From NCBI GenBank assembly GCA_030549495.1, contig JAUIRK010000643.1, forward strand, positions 496,001 through 560,000: a DNA stretch of 64,000 nt, given 5' to 3'. Below, piece by piece: positions 1-12,169 of this stretch; positions within the stretch are counted from its first letter, which is position 1; every line of letters starts with the position of its first letter. The notes below the pieces were generated by a model. That model did no database searches. It saw only the letters and a program-made list of their open reading frames with translations, and had not been told where the DNA came from. Source of the DNA: Nectonema munidae. Taxonomy: Eukaryota; Nematomorpha; Nectonematoida; Nectonematidae. The position numbers and the translations under genes were made by a program.

Positions 1-124
1 TATTTACACATAGATTCTATGAGATTTTACAAAATCAATAAAAATTAAAATTACAAATTAATTAAAAGATATCAGTTAGATTCTCAAGTTATTAAGAATA
101 TTCTTATTATAAACAAATTATATA

Positions 125-1845
125 CTATAATTCCCCGCGTATAATGATGTGCAGTTTTTTCCCTCAAAATCAACCGTCAAATACCGCTGCATATTATACT
201 CGGAAAAAACACTATTTATTGATGAATTAAAAATAATAAATATCTGTTTTAAAAATAAAAAAAGCACATATTTAATGAATATTTTTATCCGGAGCTTTCA
301 GAGTCGTCATCATCATCGGAATTGTCAAAAAGCTGTTTTGCTTGCTCTATCGACAGCATGTCCTCATAGAAGAAATCATCGTCATAGTCTTCAAATCCTC
401 ATCATCAGTATTCTCTGCTTCATCTTGTGGTGGCGTATCTGTCCATAGGATATCGTCCTCTGTGCCGTCCATAGCATTTAAGATTGAGCAATGCTTGAAT
501 GATTTGATAATGATGTTAGAATGTAGCTCTTTCCAGGCCTTTTTCACCCATTTGGTCACGGATAATAAATCAGGTGCACAAGTGCGACCACCTTTAGTGT
601 ATGATTTTTTTCCATGCTGCATTCACTCTTGCCATTTTGCTTTGAGGAGAGATTTCATTGGATGATTGATGGCCCACGTCTAATGGCTGAAGTATTGATG
701 TCATGCCTCCAGAGGTGATAATAACTTCTGCCTTGTGTTGTTTTTATAAATGCTTGATGAACTCGGGGTTTCGGTGGTACTTGAAAGCATCAAGAACAAG
801 CAGGCCGTTGTCTTTTTTTAACAACCCCCTGCACGATTCCTCCACACAACATTGGCCCAGTCCATCATCAATCCATAATTCATCCATCATTTTATTTGGG
901 AACGCACAATAACACCATTACGAAATTTCTTTCCCTTTGTATGGTTGGTGGAAGTTTTGTGCCATCAGACATGCATGTCAGCATCACAGTGAATCGGCTT
1001 TTTTCATGACCCGTAGATTGAATTGATATAGAAGATGTCCCTTTTTTTCGATAGTAAAGATTGATGGGATATCAAAGGTAAGTGGCGTTTGATCAGCATT
1101 GCCAATGAGAGTCAGAGGTGGATTCAGCTCTTTGCGTCGCTTGATGAGGAATCGTTGAAATGCCGTAATCTTTTCTTCGTAGTCACCAGGTAATTTCTGC
1201 GCAATGTGGGTTCTTCGACGTACAGACAAATCATGACGTGCCTGAACGTGTAGCACCAATTACCGGAGGCCTTAAAATTGGCTAGATTGAATGGTTCAGC
1301 ATGCAATTTTGCTTTCATGCGTATTTGAAAAGTACTCAATGCGAGACCTTTTTGACGGCACTCAGTAATATAGTCCACTGGTTGTTTCTTCAGTTCTGGA
1401 TAATAAGCTGGTGCACCCCTGTTAGCACGTTTCTTCCTGGGCATCTTGTTCAACATAGTCTTTTTTGTTCGCCACAGTCTCACATTACTCTCATTTAGCA
1501 TAAATTTACGGGCAGCAGACCTATTACCATGAGACTCTGCATATTCAACCACTTAAAGTTTAAAAGCAGTGTGATATGAACTTCTACGAAGCATTTTGAT
1601 TTTATGATAAAAGAAAACAAATGAGATGAACAAAGACTTTGATTAATAAACAACTCTTTTATTGATTAATTCATAAACAATCGCATGATGCGTTTACATT
1701 GCAATCGATCGGAAATCTGTTTTGATAGTCATCTCAAAATGTGGGTGCGTATTATACACAGGTATACGGATTTTTCCTTTGATTAAAACTCTAAAAAATG
1801 AGTGCGCATTATTCACGGGTGCATTTTATACGTGGGGAATTACGG
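125..1845 (-). mobile_element. Decayed pogo-superfamily DNA transposon with TIRs and TA target duplication
   Basis: The left end (CTATAATTCCCCGCGTATAA from 125) and the reverse complement of the right end (CCGTAATTCCCCACGTATAA, ending at 1845) form imperfect terminal inverted repeats. TA dinucleotides flank them at 123-124 and 1846-1847, the tc1/mariner/pogo target. Between them a transposase is readable on the minus strand in several frames. The element is about 1.7 kb, a normal size for pogo-type elements. Confidence 0.85.
342..1552 (-). pseudogene. Broken pogo (POGK-like) DDE transposase
   Basis: Minus-strand reading begins near 1552 with an HTH-like stretch (ESHGNRSAARKFMLNES), then a CENP-B-type region and the segment FKASGNWC. 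The reading then shifts frame near 1255 and continues as RRRTHIAQKLPGDYEEK and IGNADQTPLTFDIPS, the first catalytic Asp block of DDE_1 transposases. Further pieces in other frames include LLVLDAF and TSILQPLDV (second and third acidic positions, about 690-820) and an acidic C-terminus (347-622). Several frameshifts and stops mean it cannot encode an active enzyme. The order of motifs matches the POGK/pogo family. This is a relic; no host exon is evident here. Confidence 0.8.
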
Positions 1846-3097
1846 TATGCTCGATCCTTCATCTACCATAAATTTCTGGCGCACATTTTAAAATACTAGT
1901 TCAATTCAGGTTTAGAATCTTTGTTTCAAATCAAGTGCTTACATTACAAATAGTGGCGAAGTTTTTCAAGTATCGAAGCATCATTTTGTTTATGCTTTCA
2001 TTGGGTTGGAACTGATGATCAAACAAATCTTAGATGTTGACGGGTAACATTTATCAAACAAATTGAAAAAGTTATTTGAAAAATATTTATGCCACATGAT
2101 CTGAAGATGTGGATATTCTGTTTCTTCATTCCTTAATGCCATTCTATATATAGTATACAAATTACGAATTTTAAATTTGCAGCATTTTGTTATTTCACTT
2201 TAATTTAACATATATATCTTCAATCAAAAAAAAAGGACCATTTGTCAAATAATTCTTTTATCCCTTACGCGTTTCATTCTTTTTGTCAACGAATTAAATT
2301 TTAAAGGTAAACATCAATTAGAATTTATAAATTTTAATTTTTATTTTAGGTGTGTTTATGAAAAGCTATTTTTATATAACGTAAATACTTTTATCACCTA
2401 AAAACAGCGTGTCATCAATGTCCCGAGAAATTAAAATTCTCTGTTCTTTAAATAAATAAAAATTTTAAAATAGAAAGCAGACGATAAAGTCTTTAAAATT
2501 CTGGCCCTAAAAGGATTAATGCCCTAATTTTCAAAACAAGCAGAGGATTTTCATTATATTAACCGGTTAGCGACCAAGTCGACAATTGTCGACTACAAAA
2601 TATGAATCGTCTGCGTTTATAATAGCTTTTTAAAACAAATCTTCTGCTTTGCATTAGATATCGTCTGATTAATCTAGTCGTTAACCGGTTGATCCATTTT
2701 ATACAAGAATGCCATTCATTAATTTCAAATAAAATTGCATAGGTTGTCAGATCAAATTATTCTTAGGGTGTTAGCAGGTAAGTAATCGGTTAAAATATCT
2801 TTTCATTAATTCGCTTTCATATCACCTCTATTTTCGAACCGTATTTCTAATTTTTTTTTCCTCCTTAACATTTAATATTATTATAGTGTTGCCATATCTG
2901 CTGAAAAATAAAGAAGTGGATATTGTACTCGGAATGATTTCTAACTCGTTTAAATAACACAGTTCTATTTATAGGAATTAAGACAATTTCTTTGTCTTAA
3001 TGAAGTTTGTTCGTCTCTGTTTTATCTGGGATCAAATGGAATTAATAAATATAACTAAAAAGTATTCTGTTCTTGGTCATCTTTTATTTTTGTTTAG
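1846..3097 (+). other. Intron or upstream region of gene 1
   Basis: AT-rich sequence without a recognisable coding exon. It ends in the acceptor of the first exon seen (TTTTGTTTAG, 3088-3097). It contains a piggyBac-type MITE copy at 2563-2688, listed separately. Nothing else stands out. Confidence 0.6.
2563..2688. mobile_element. piggyBac-type MITE, divergent copy
   Basis: Short element with inverted ends CCGGTTAGCGACCAAG and (reverse complement of the right end) CCGGTTAACGACTAG. The left end abuts TTAA at 2559-2562. The interior shares words such as TCGTCTGCGTTT and TAGATATCGTCTG with the copies at 4813-4941 and 17884-18014. No coding capacity. Confidence 0.6.
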
Positions 3098-3241
3098 ACG
3101 CGCCTGATTTGTCACAATCTCAAAGAAAGTCTTTCTCTAGGCCATCATTAAGCAAAATTAATATTTCCAATGTTTCACAAGAAAAAAATCCTGATTTGAA
3201 GCCTGTGGAAGTGACAAATATTGAAGGAATCTCATCATCGG
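3098..3241 (+). CDS. Gene 1 exon A1: basic Ser-rich module
   Basis: A 48-codon exon between acceptor TTTTGTTTAG and donor G|GTAGCA, phase 1 at both ends. It encodes APDLSQSQRKSFSRPSLSK followed by NISNVSQEKNPDLKPVEV and a Ser-rich end. The core RKSFSRPS has serines in basophilic-kinase context (RKxS, SRxS). The module recurs at 8396, 13367 and 19173 and most resembles the 13367 copy, sharing DAP...SQSQRKS and RPSLSK. I recognise no named domain; it looks like an unstructured linker between Ig domains. The upstream exon that supplies the first base of its split codon was not found. Confidence 0.75.
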
Positions 3242-3923
3242 GTAGCACACTTTTATTTTACACTAAAAAGTATACACGCTCACTCAGAAGTATGAAATTT
3301 GTTTGCAATAGTCTACAAAGTTTTATTTTGTAGAAAATTGCATACAGTCCTGATTAATTAATCCTACTGACAACTACTACTTTTTTTTTAGATAAAACTG
3401 TATCGGGTTTAAATATTTCGGATAATTAAATCTTTAACTTCTCTTTTTTAATGTCTATATGTACACCAAAAACTTTTTCTTTTGAAGAAAACTTCAAAAG
3501 TTTGTAAAAAATATTTCAAAGTAAACAAATTTATTTATAAAAATGAGACAACAGTTAGATTTATAAACAAATTTCTTATATCTAACATTATAACTTACGT
3601 TAACTTTAACTCTTATGTTTGAATTAGTTTCACTGAAGAAAACGCGATTTTTTTATCATTGCATTCTGCAGAACAAGTGCAGAACAATTATCACAGCGTA
3701 TGGAAAAGGAGAGTGTAGAATATGATGAAAAGCTTTTTTCGCTTACCTTCGTAGTAATGAACTTTTGTATAAAAGAAAGTGTACAATCCGCTTTAATAAA
3801 TTCAGTGTCCAAGTCGTAAGCGTAATATGTCCGTTTTTAAAGATAAGTATACAATATTTATTTAAAAAAAACAGTTCTGAAGTGGAATTATTGGAACCAA
3901 TGTATGTTTAATTAATCATGACT

Positions 3924-4031
3924 ACTTCATCAAAAGTGCTCACTTTATATCTTTAGGTAAGAGGTCATTAAAATTTGACTTCATCAAAAGTGCTCACTTT
4001 ATATCTTTCGGTAAGAGGTGATTAAAATTTG
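3924..4031. repeat. Tandem duplication, 54-bp unit, two copies
   Basis: The unit beginning ACTTCATCAAAAGTGCTCAC occurs at 3924 and again at 3978. The copies differ at only a few positions (TTTAGGTAAG versus TTTCGGTAAG), so the duplication is recent. Confidence 0.85.
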
Positions 4032-4812
4032 AATTTAAAAATGAAATATACAAAGTTGCGCTAAGGGAGTTATTTTCTTTTTGAAATATACTCTATAACA
4101 GATTTTCCCAACCAGTGATCACATCACCATAAAAGGTGCATATTAATTCTTAAAGGAGCCATTAAAAATTATAACTTTTATTGATCCACACACTTATCTT
4201 GCTACAAAAAAATTGAAACATTAAGCCAATCTATACAAATATATTTATAATAATAAATACTTCTAGCAAAACGTATATAAATTTTCCATAACAATTTTGA
4301 ATTGCTATAGAAAATTTGAAACAATAAACTTTATATATAAGTAAAGTGCTGAAGGATCAGCTTATTAAGTATTTAAACTTGATAAAGACTCGTGGAGTGA
4401 AAAATTTGTGAAACTTAAGAACAAATTTGTTTTGAAGTAAACTTTATATTTTCTTCTTTTTAGACTTATTAGTATGGTATATTTTTCAATTTAATAAAAT
4501 TACATTAGTTAAATTGAATAAGTATTTGAATAAATTTGATGTCAAGTTTAATGGGAGTAGGCTGGCAACTGGAAGTAGCTTTAAAGATTTTTAGGAGAAA
4601 CTAGACTAGTAAAGGGGAAATTATTACGTCTACATGATGGTATAAGGTTGAAAATATTACGGGTCTGATTCTAGTGAAAATTAAATAACACATAAAAATG
4701 AAGTGTTGAAAGAGCATTACGGACACTGGACGGTATAGGCTAAAAATAATGTTAGTTGAAGGTCTCTAGCATAGATTGATTTTTCGCTTCCAAAAACAAT
4801 GATCACTTATAA

Positions 4813-4941
4813 CCCATTTAAGGCCAAGCAAAGCAGACGATATTTAAAAAAACGCAGACAATTTATATTCAAAGTCATTAAAAAAGCAGACGAAGGTGAA
4901 ATTACTTATGTTCCAAAATAGGAACATTGGCTGTAAATGGG
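4813..4941 (-). mobile_element. piggyBac-type MITE
   Basis: Ends CCCATTTAAGGCCAAGC and, reverse-complemented, CCCATTTACAGCCAATG. Flanks are ATAA (left, one change from TTAA) and TTAA (4942-4945). The interior is the reverse complement of the copy at 17884-18014, including GTTCCTATTTTGGAACA-like and CGTCTGCTTTTTT words. Length is about 129 bp. Confidence 0.75.
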
Positions 4942-6199
4942 TTAAATACATAAACAGATTAGGTTCTATAGTTAAATACTCATAAGAGATTTAGAATAAA
5001 GTAACTTTGCCATTGTGGCCCAAGGAGTAACTTATGATTTTATCAGTCATCTTTGTCTAATGTTTATATCGAAATTTTCAACCACTACCTTTAGCACATG
5101 AGTGTTTGTGCGTCTTTTTTTCTCTATAGGCCTAATAAAGAGCTTGGCTTAAAACATTTGTTTCTTAAGTTCATTTCTATTTGAGATATCAAGCCATCAT
5201 ATAAAATTTAGCATGTTATCTGCTTCCACTATTATAAACTCTGATCATTTTTTCATATATTATGGTTCGTTAATACACTCTGTGAGATGAAATGAAATGA
5301 AATTTTTAATTGCGGGCGGAATAAGATAGGAGTATTCTAATGATTGCTATATTTTGTATTAAAGTCAATGAATTCGTAAATAATGTTAACAATTTTTCGC
5401 AATTATCACCACCTTACTCTCATATAAAATGTCAACTTTCTGTGAAAATCAATATCAATTTCTTAATTAATTTCAATCACTTGTATATCAAGGTCAGTTC
5501 TTTTTAAATCAATCTTTAAATAATTCTTCTCCTGTGAATCATAATCTCTCGCAATCATCTTCCGTGTTAACAATTTTTTTCAGCGTATCTTTTTTGATGA
5601 GAAAATATCAAGTATAATTTTGAGAAACTTTTTATTAAAAAAAACTTGCAATAAAAATATTTGATTAACGAGTATACTGTATTTTGGCTTGATTAAAGAT
5701 TTTTTTGATTCTTAAAGTAGTTTTATACATGTAGGTATATAATTCTCACATACCCGATTCTAGAAAATTACAGCCAATGAAATTTTACGAACAAAAATTA
5801 AACGCTGAAAATTCACAGAGGATTTCATTCTTTTGTGTTTAGTCTTGTATTTTTTGTTTTGGACTCTCATCTTGTTTTCATACCAAAGCTCTCATTACAA
5901 ATTCAAATACCTCTCCAACAAAATTATTACTCGTCCAAAGATTGGATGAGAACCAGAAACAAAAAAATACGAGCCTATAAACATTAGACTGGAAATCCTT
6001 GTGGAAAAATATCGTGGAGACATACATCATGGAATTTGTAAAAAGCGTTACACATAACATTCTATAAGCTCTAAATAAAATAAAATGATTTTACTTGGTG
6101 GGATTTTCGTTGTTGAAATTTCTATGGAACCTTTCCGAAAAGTAGAAATATCTAAACACCATCCATTCCTTCCTGTTCAACTCTTTTTACCATTTAATC

Positions 6200-7365
6200 C
6201 AGGAGTCAACAAAGTGGTCGATAACTGATCTTTAGGGTTCACTGTAATTTCATCGCCGTAATTTCATCGTGGTAACTTCATCGTGGTAATTTCATCGCAT
6301 AGTAAATTCATCGTGATTCAATACATCGTCGGTATTTTCATCGTCAAGTATTTTCATCGTGCAGTAATTACATCGTCATACTAATTTTATGCTTGACGCT
6401 CAATGTTTTTTGTAAATATCCCTTTATAATTTTTTTAAGTTTATTAGGAACTTTTGTAAATGTTCTTAATATCATAAAAAAACTAATTCTTAAATATAAG
6501 GTTTTCATATTATCAGCCTATAATGACAAAATAAAACAATATCTCTTTCTGACTTAAATAGTCTTGAAATATGTTTAAATTTTTTAATATTTAAGGAAAA
6601 TTAAAAAAAAAGGTATCAAATTAAATTTAAAAAAATAATATGTAAGTTTTTTTTAGTTTCATAAAAATCCCCCTAACCTATTTTAACCTTCGACTTTTCA
6701 GTCATTATTTGGTATATTATATCTAAAAATAATCATTTGTTTTTTTAATAAAAAACTTTATTTTTAAGAAAAAAATACCAATTTATATATGTAATTAATT
6801 ATTCCATATTTCAAAAAGATTATTGAAATAACTAATTCATTACAAATTGGAAAAATAGAAACAATTTAAAAAAAATACCTTTAAGGTAAACATTTAAGTC
6901 ACGATTTTCAAAATCATTGATGATGCGTCGTATTATGCGGTTACTCCATAAATCTCGCGATGTAATCAACGATGAAAATACTTTACGATGAAAATACCAA
7001 CGATGTATTGCATCACGATGAATTTACTATACGATGAAATTTCCACGATGAAGTTACCACGATGAAATTACCGCGATGAAATTACCGGATACCGATCTTT
7101 AGGGGTCGATAAGATAGACAAACTTACCAAATTGTGTTATGCTTTTTACTTTATAGTAGTAATAAATGTCCGTTTTCTTTTAAAACAGCTTATGACATTG
7201 TATACTGTATAGTAAACAATATATTATACATTTTTGGTTTGTATTTTTTCTCTTGTTGAAGATTGATTAAGGTTTTTATGAAACATTTCTATGTGGGGTG
7301 GGAGTCGATGTGAAGACAATTGTTCTATGAAGGGGTCAACGGGTAAAAAAGTTTGCCGATCCCTG
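6200..7365. mobile_element. hAT-type MITE carrying a nested insertion
   Basis: Left end CAGGAGTCAACAAAG at 6200 and right end, reverse-complemented, CAGGGATCGGCAAAC ending at 7365. Perfect 8-bp flanking repeats ATTTAATC lie at 6192-6199 and 7366-7373, as expected for hAT insertion. The hAT sequence proper is only 6200-6240 plus 7094-7365; the middle is the foldback element at 6241-7093. No transposase coding remains, so it is non-autonomous. Confidence 0.8.
6241..7093. mobile_element. Foldback element with TIRs made of tandem TTTCATCG units
   Basis: Terminal inverted repeats of about 130 bp (6243-6380 and about 6955-7088) are made of some nine degenerate units of 14-15 bp with consensus GTAATTTCATCGTG. 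The right arm is the reverse complement in matching order, including variant units such as CAATACATCG. The spacer of about 570 bp is AT-rich with no open frame. The copies of GATCTTTAGGG(T/G)TC at 6227-6240 and 7094-7107 probably mark the duplicated target, about 14 bp with one mismatch. The design resembles Drosophila FB foldback elements; the superfamily is unknown. Confidence 0.75.
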
Positions 7366-8145
7366 ATTTAATCCATGATCTTGCTTACTATAAATTCCGC
7401 CAAACGATGAAAAAATAAATTTTGGAGTTATAAAAAAATCACTTATAGTTTTTAAAAAAATTTACCACTTTAAATAATATTAACAATCCAATTTTTTGAT
7501 TCATAAATTATTCAATTATATTTTTAAAAAACTTGTAAGACCACGTTTTTTCCTCACTAAAATTTGATTTTTGCCTCTAATACTCTCAAATTTCAATTTC
7601 TGACTTTTATAAAATTTTCTCAAATTTAAAATATTTGTAAAAAGAAAATAATTTCAAATTATTTTGAAATAAAATTAGAAATAAGATGTAAAATTTAATA
7701 AACTAATTGATATATAAACATAACAATATTGTATTAACCAAATGAAAAAAAATATTGATTTTATTGACCTAAAAAAGATTTTGTTTAAGCGTGGTTTAAA
7801 GTGTTTGTCTTTATTACACCTTTCTCCCTTTATGAACTTTCAACTTTCTAATGGCTCTCACTTATTTTATTCGTGATATTGAGTTTTACTTCTATATAGA
7901 TATTCGTTATATATTCATCATATGAATTTCTTTATATCTTTTTACACTATCCTGACTCGACAGAATTTTAATTTTTAAAATTTTATCACTTTGAAAAGTA
8001 TTTTTTATTTGTTTCCTCATTGGAAACTCTAAAAGCCCGAAAAAAAGTGTTGCAAAGTTTTATTTATTTATCATCCATTACAGAGTGAGTTCATCAATAT
8101 TTGGGCAATTAAATTCATTGTAATGGTAAAGGTGAAGTTATCTTT

Positions 8146-8280
8146 GCAGTGTGTTCATCGATAAGACGCAAGTGCACCACTTGTGTCGAACCATGAGGAA
8201 AGAAGGCTTTGTGCTGCATCGAACCCGAGACCTTGTGGTACGGGAGCCAAGTGTCGAACTAACCTTACTCACTGTAAAAA
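8146..8280 (-). repeat. SINE copy, tRNA-like, minus orientation
   Basis: The reverse strand contains a B-box-like GGGTTCGATGC and a block reading GTTAGTTCGACACTTGGCTC. Related copies lie at 8690-8830 and 39180-39315 and share the block ATCGAACCCRAGACCTTGTG on the + strand. No coding capacity. Confidence 0.55.
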
Positions 8281-8395
8281 ATTAACTTTAGTAGAGTGAG
8301 AGAAAAGTTGTCTAAATCACCAATGAAATATACTGGGTGACAAAAGTGGATAAAGGATATATTTATCCTATAACTAAACATTTAATTCATTTAAG

Positions 8396-8527
8396 ACACT
8401 TCCAACGTACCTCAACCGCAAAGGAAGTCAATTTCTAGAGCGTCAATTAGCAAAAGTGATGTTATTCAAGTTTCCCATGAAAAAAATCCTGAAATGAAAT
8501 CAATTGATGTAACCAAAGAGAAATGCC
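8396..8527 (+). CDS. Gene 1 exon A2: basic Ser-rich module
   Basis: A 44-codon exon between acceptor TTCATTTAAG and donor C|GTAATA, phase 1 at both ends. It has no ATG or other initiation codon at its 5' end and was found by homology to A1, A3 and A4. It encodes NVPQPQRKSISRASISKSD, then VSHEKNPEMKSIDVTKEKC. It shares QPQR(K/R)SISRAS with A4 rather than with A1/A3, which supports duplication of the A-A-Ig block. The RKSIS and SRAS serines are in basophilic-kinase context. It is slightly shorter and more diverged than the others (KSDVIQ, MKSIDV), so it may be under weaker constraint. Confidence 0.7.
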
Positions 8528-8689
8528 GTAATACCATTGAATACAATTTATTTAGCTTTTGAACCTTGTATGTTATTTAAGTTGGCTTACTTCTGGATAA
8601 ATTAAAAGGGATACCATTTATATCATCTTAAATTATAGTTCGGTTTATTTATCTCAAAAAGTTTGTAACACATGTTTAATAAAGGTAAG

Positions 8690-8830
8690 GGTGCAGTGAG
8701 TGTTTTCATTGAGAAGGCACACTTTTCGCCCCTTGTATCGAAATATGAAGAAAGTAGGCTTGATGCAGGATCGAACCCAAGACCTTGAGTTATTCATACC
8801 CGGTATCTAACAAACTTTACTTACGCTCCC
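8690..8830 (-). repeat. SINE copy, tRNA-like, minus orientation
   Basis: Diverged relative of the copy at 8146-8280. It keeps GATCGAACCCAAGACCTTGA on the + strand, the reverse complement of a B-box-like element, and the downstream GTATCTAACAAACTTTACT block. Confidence 0.5.
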
Positions 8831-10010
8831 GTCAGAAACTGCAAATTAACAATACAGTCAACAGGTCGATCTTCCAAACAGAATATTTCAAATTCTATTC
8901 AGAAAATTGAATTGTCAGGTTTGTAAAAAATCTTCGCATTTTAATTCGAATAGCATTATAAATAATACATTAATTATGCTATTTTTACTGTAAAATCTAG
9001 TTATGTCGAACTTCAAGGGACGATCTAAAAACTTCGAGACAAACAAAGTGTAATAATTTTTTTATATTATTGCTAAATTCAAATTTGGAAATAATATACA
9101 AAAAAATTTGGAAGCATTTCATAAGTTTATTTAACTAGAAATTTGGGAAAATAAATAATGAGAATTTTTGCTTGAAAAAAAAGTTTCTAGAACACATTTC
9201 TTGAGGTTTTTCTTTTTACGTTGTCAACAAATTTTTCTAATTTAACTACATAATTGAAGATATCAAAAGAATTTTCATGCGTTTGAATTGAAAAAAATAG
9301 TCTTAAATCAGAGCATAAAGCTAATAATGCACAAGAAGGATTTGGTGCTTGTTTGGTCGATTCTTGTGAGTTGCCTGAATCTTTGTCAGTTTTATTAGGT
9401 GTTATATAATAGTTACTTAAATTATTAGGTGTTATATAGTATTTAACTTAATTAAATTTACAACATTAAAAACTTTTCATCAATTTTATTAAAAAAAGTA
9501 ATATAAAAAAGTTTGCTAATAAAAATACCAAATTTTTTGTTCTAAAAGGTTCTAAAAGAGAAATACTTTTATAGAAAAAAATTAAATTTTACAATTAGAG
9601 TATTATGCAAGAAACACTTGTTGATCAATTTAAATAGTGAGATAAAGTTATTGAAAATTATAAATAAACCATATTGCATTTTTACGGTGATTTGGTAAAC
9701 GTAAAAAATGTTGCGCCAATGTCAATAAGGAGAGCAAGTTTCAGTGTGAATGAGTGATGTTGTAAGGTAAGCGCTTTCAATTGCCATAGTTTTTTTACTC
9801 ATACTTCGAGATATAAGTACATAATGATGTTATGTTACCTTGGACAACAAATATGGTTCTAGTCAAGAGAATGTTCACTTGACAACTTGGAAATAAGCGT
9901 AGGGTTTAACGCATAATATTGGTGTTATTGGTTGGGGATAGTGAAAAACTTCGACTTAACCAAATGCTCGACATATCCGCCTTTGACACAAAGAGATTTT
10001 ACTGTATATG

Positions 10011-10381
10011 CCATTTTTAGTTATGTATTATCTTTTTTCAATTCTAAATGGGTTTTTTTAATTCTGATGTGGCCTTTTACAATTCTAAATTGTTTATTCT
10101 AAATTCTTTTTTTTCAATCTAGAGTTTCTTTTTTCAATTTAAGTTTACTTTTCTAAAATACAAAATACAGTTGAAAAAAAGACAAAATTAAATGTAAAAA
10201 ATACATTAAAATAAAAAAATGAAATGGAATTGTAAAAAAGATAAGATAGAAAGAATTGAAAAGAAACAAGATGAATTGAAAAAAGAGAAAAAAATGAGAG
10301 AAAATAGGAATTAAAAAAAGAAAGTGGAATTGAAAAAAGTGAAAATAGATTTCAAAAAAAACAAAATAGAACTAAAAATGG
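10011..10381. mobile_element. Foldback element with TTCAATTCTAAAT tandem units
   Basis: Starts CCATTTTTAGTT at 10011 and ends AACTAAAAATGG at 10381. The left half is a degenerate series of TTTTTTCAATTCTAAAT-like units. The right half carries the complement (GAATTGAAAAAAG units). It shares unit sequence with 56145-56308. No coding capacity. The strong A/T strand asymmetry flips at about 10155. Confidence 0.6.
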
Positions 10382-11887
10382 TATTTTAAACATATACACT
10401 TCTCGAGTTTAAACAAAAAATGTCAAAAATTTTGACCCTCTTCAGTAAGACTAAGAAAAAGCGATCCAACCCTGTTATTTTGTATTTTCATACTCTCCAA
10501 TTATTTGTTCTTTTTTAAATAAAAATGAAGGAATACTTTCTTTTCTCGTTTTATGTCCACATCTCCATATCTTGTTTCATTTAAATAAATTTGATTTAGA
10601 TCATGAGTGTCATGATGATATCCATAAGTAGCCACAATCTGGCCCGCAAACCTCATCTTTTACACTAGAAGGACCAAAAAATTCTTTTATCAGAACGGGA
10701 AAAGCGTGGCAAAATTATTTAAATATTTTTGAAAAAAGCAAACAAAAGAATATTTTTACTGAAAATAAAAATAAGATATAAAAGAAAAACGTAAAAACAC
10801 AAAACCTTCAAATCCGGAGCCTATTCTGGCGGAACAAAAAAATAGCATACATCAATCCGGAACCAGAGCCTGAAACATTAAATATATTGCTCCTATGTCG
10901 CTTACAATGCTTTGAAACATATATACTTTATGAAGTGTGGCCAAAGAAAGTTTATTTTTAAATGTTAATATCTCGGTAATCTCTTTCCTTTTTATAAAAA
11001 ATTTCCTAAAAAATGCACATTGAAATCTTTTCTTTCAAATGTAGGAAACAAAACTTAAATATCTTTCAAAGTTTCTCCAATTTATAATCTTGATCCTCAT
11101 AATTGACACATCTAATATACATCTAGGTAGCTTTATAATTTTTAATAAGGCTTGACTTTTTTTGCTTAGCTTTTCCTTGTATATAAATAAGTATATATTT
11201 TCCTCACTAAAATAGATTATTAATTTGGCTGCTAATTTCTAAATTTATTGTGTTTTGTTAATTATTAGTGCAAAAGGTTTTGAACAAAACAGCAGCCTCT
11301 TTTAGCAAATATCTTGGCGTAGTAAAATTAATAATCTAAATTTTATACAATATGCAGTTTTTTATGCTAAGTAAAAGAACTCATGAAGTTTCTCTCATTT
11401 TCCTATTCCATTGCCCATTATAAAATTATAAGAAAATCAAAATTTGGGTACTCCCTATCAAAGGCAAGCTTATAAAAACTTCAATAAAATACTACCTGTT
11501 ATGATATTATATTTATTCCTATATTTTACTTGATAAATGAACGTAGTCTTTCCGAAATATATTGTGTTATTTCAAATTGAGTGTTCCTTTCACATCCTAT
11601 TTTCGAAAGTTTTTTGGATATTTTTTTACACAATGAAACAAAATATTTCACTTACAACAATTAGGTAGTCATATAAAACTAGTTTTTGCAGATATATATT
11701 CTATAGGCAGTATATCTTCAATCAGTTTTCTATAATTTAAGAAAAAATGTTGAATGAGTTGGATCCGAAGCCGCAGTTAACCACTAAAATAATTCCACCG
11801 GGGAGCGAGTGCAGCAGTCAAAGGATTTTTCTAGCTCCGAAACGCTGGTTTGCACAATCTTAAATTTCTACTTTGTATTTTTTTTAG

Positions 11888-12169
11888 CTCCGAAGATATC
11901 TTGCCCCGTGGTGAAAACATATAAGATCCAAAGGGGAGAATGCTTTCAAGTGAGTGTTGAAGTTGATGGCGAAGCGACTCCCAGCTTGCAATGGCTTTTA
12001 AACGACATCGCGGTATCTGGCAAGAATGGAATCTCGATAGAACAAGTGGGCAATGTTTCTTTCCTTCGAATAGAGAGTTGTGATCCATCGCATCAAGGAA
12101 AATTCAGCGTTTTAGCTTTAAATGACTACGGAATCGAGACAGCTGATGTTTCAAACTTAGTGGTTGTAG
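11888..12169 (+). CDS. Gene 1 exon Ig1: complete I-set immunoglobulin domain
   Basis: A 94-codon exon, phase 1 at both ends, between acceptor ATTTTTTTTAG and donor G|GTTAGA. It encodes one Ig domain: APKI at the start, the C-strand Trp in PSLQWLLND, and the D-x-G region DPSHQGKFSVLALNDYG, ending VSNLVVV. The position normally occupied by the B-strand Cys is Val (FQVSVEVDG) and the F-strand Cys is replaced too (FSVLALN), so there is no intradomain disulfide. That is usual for cytoplasmic titin-like Igs. One exon per domain with phase-1 borders is the classic shuffling unit. Its closest relative is Ig2 at 22468. Confidence 0.85.

Larger units (their letters stand above)
3242..8395 (+). other. 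Intron of gene 1 between modules A1 and A2
   Basis: AT-rich intron of about 5.2 kb. It holds a 54-bp tandem duplication (3924-4031), a piggyBac-type MITE (4813-4941), a hAT MITE with a nested foldback element (6200-7365) and a SINE copy (8146-8280), all listed separately. No other coding exon could be supported. Confidence 0.7.
8528..11887 (+). other. Intron of gene 1 between A2 and Ig1
   Basis: AT-rich intron of about 3.4 kb with a SINE copy (8690-8830), a short imperfect duplication of TTATTAGGTGTTATATA at 9396-9442, and a foldback element (10011-10381). No further exon was supported. Confidence 0.65.

Noticed and set aside
8840-8925. Short open stretch between AG and GTTTGT resembling a Ser-rich exon
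   Set aside because: Phase 1 reading contains a stop, the other frames are not symmetric, and it borders a SINE copy.
11831-12088. 85-codon antisense frame over the Ig1 exon
   Set aside because: Antisense shadow of the Ig exon, without family resemblance.
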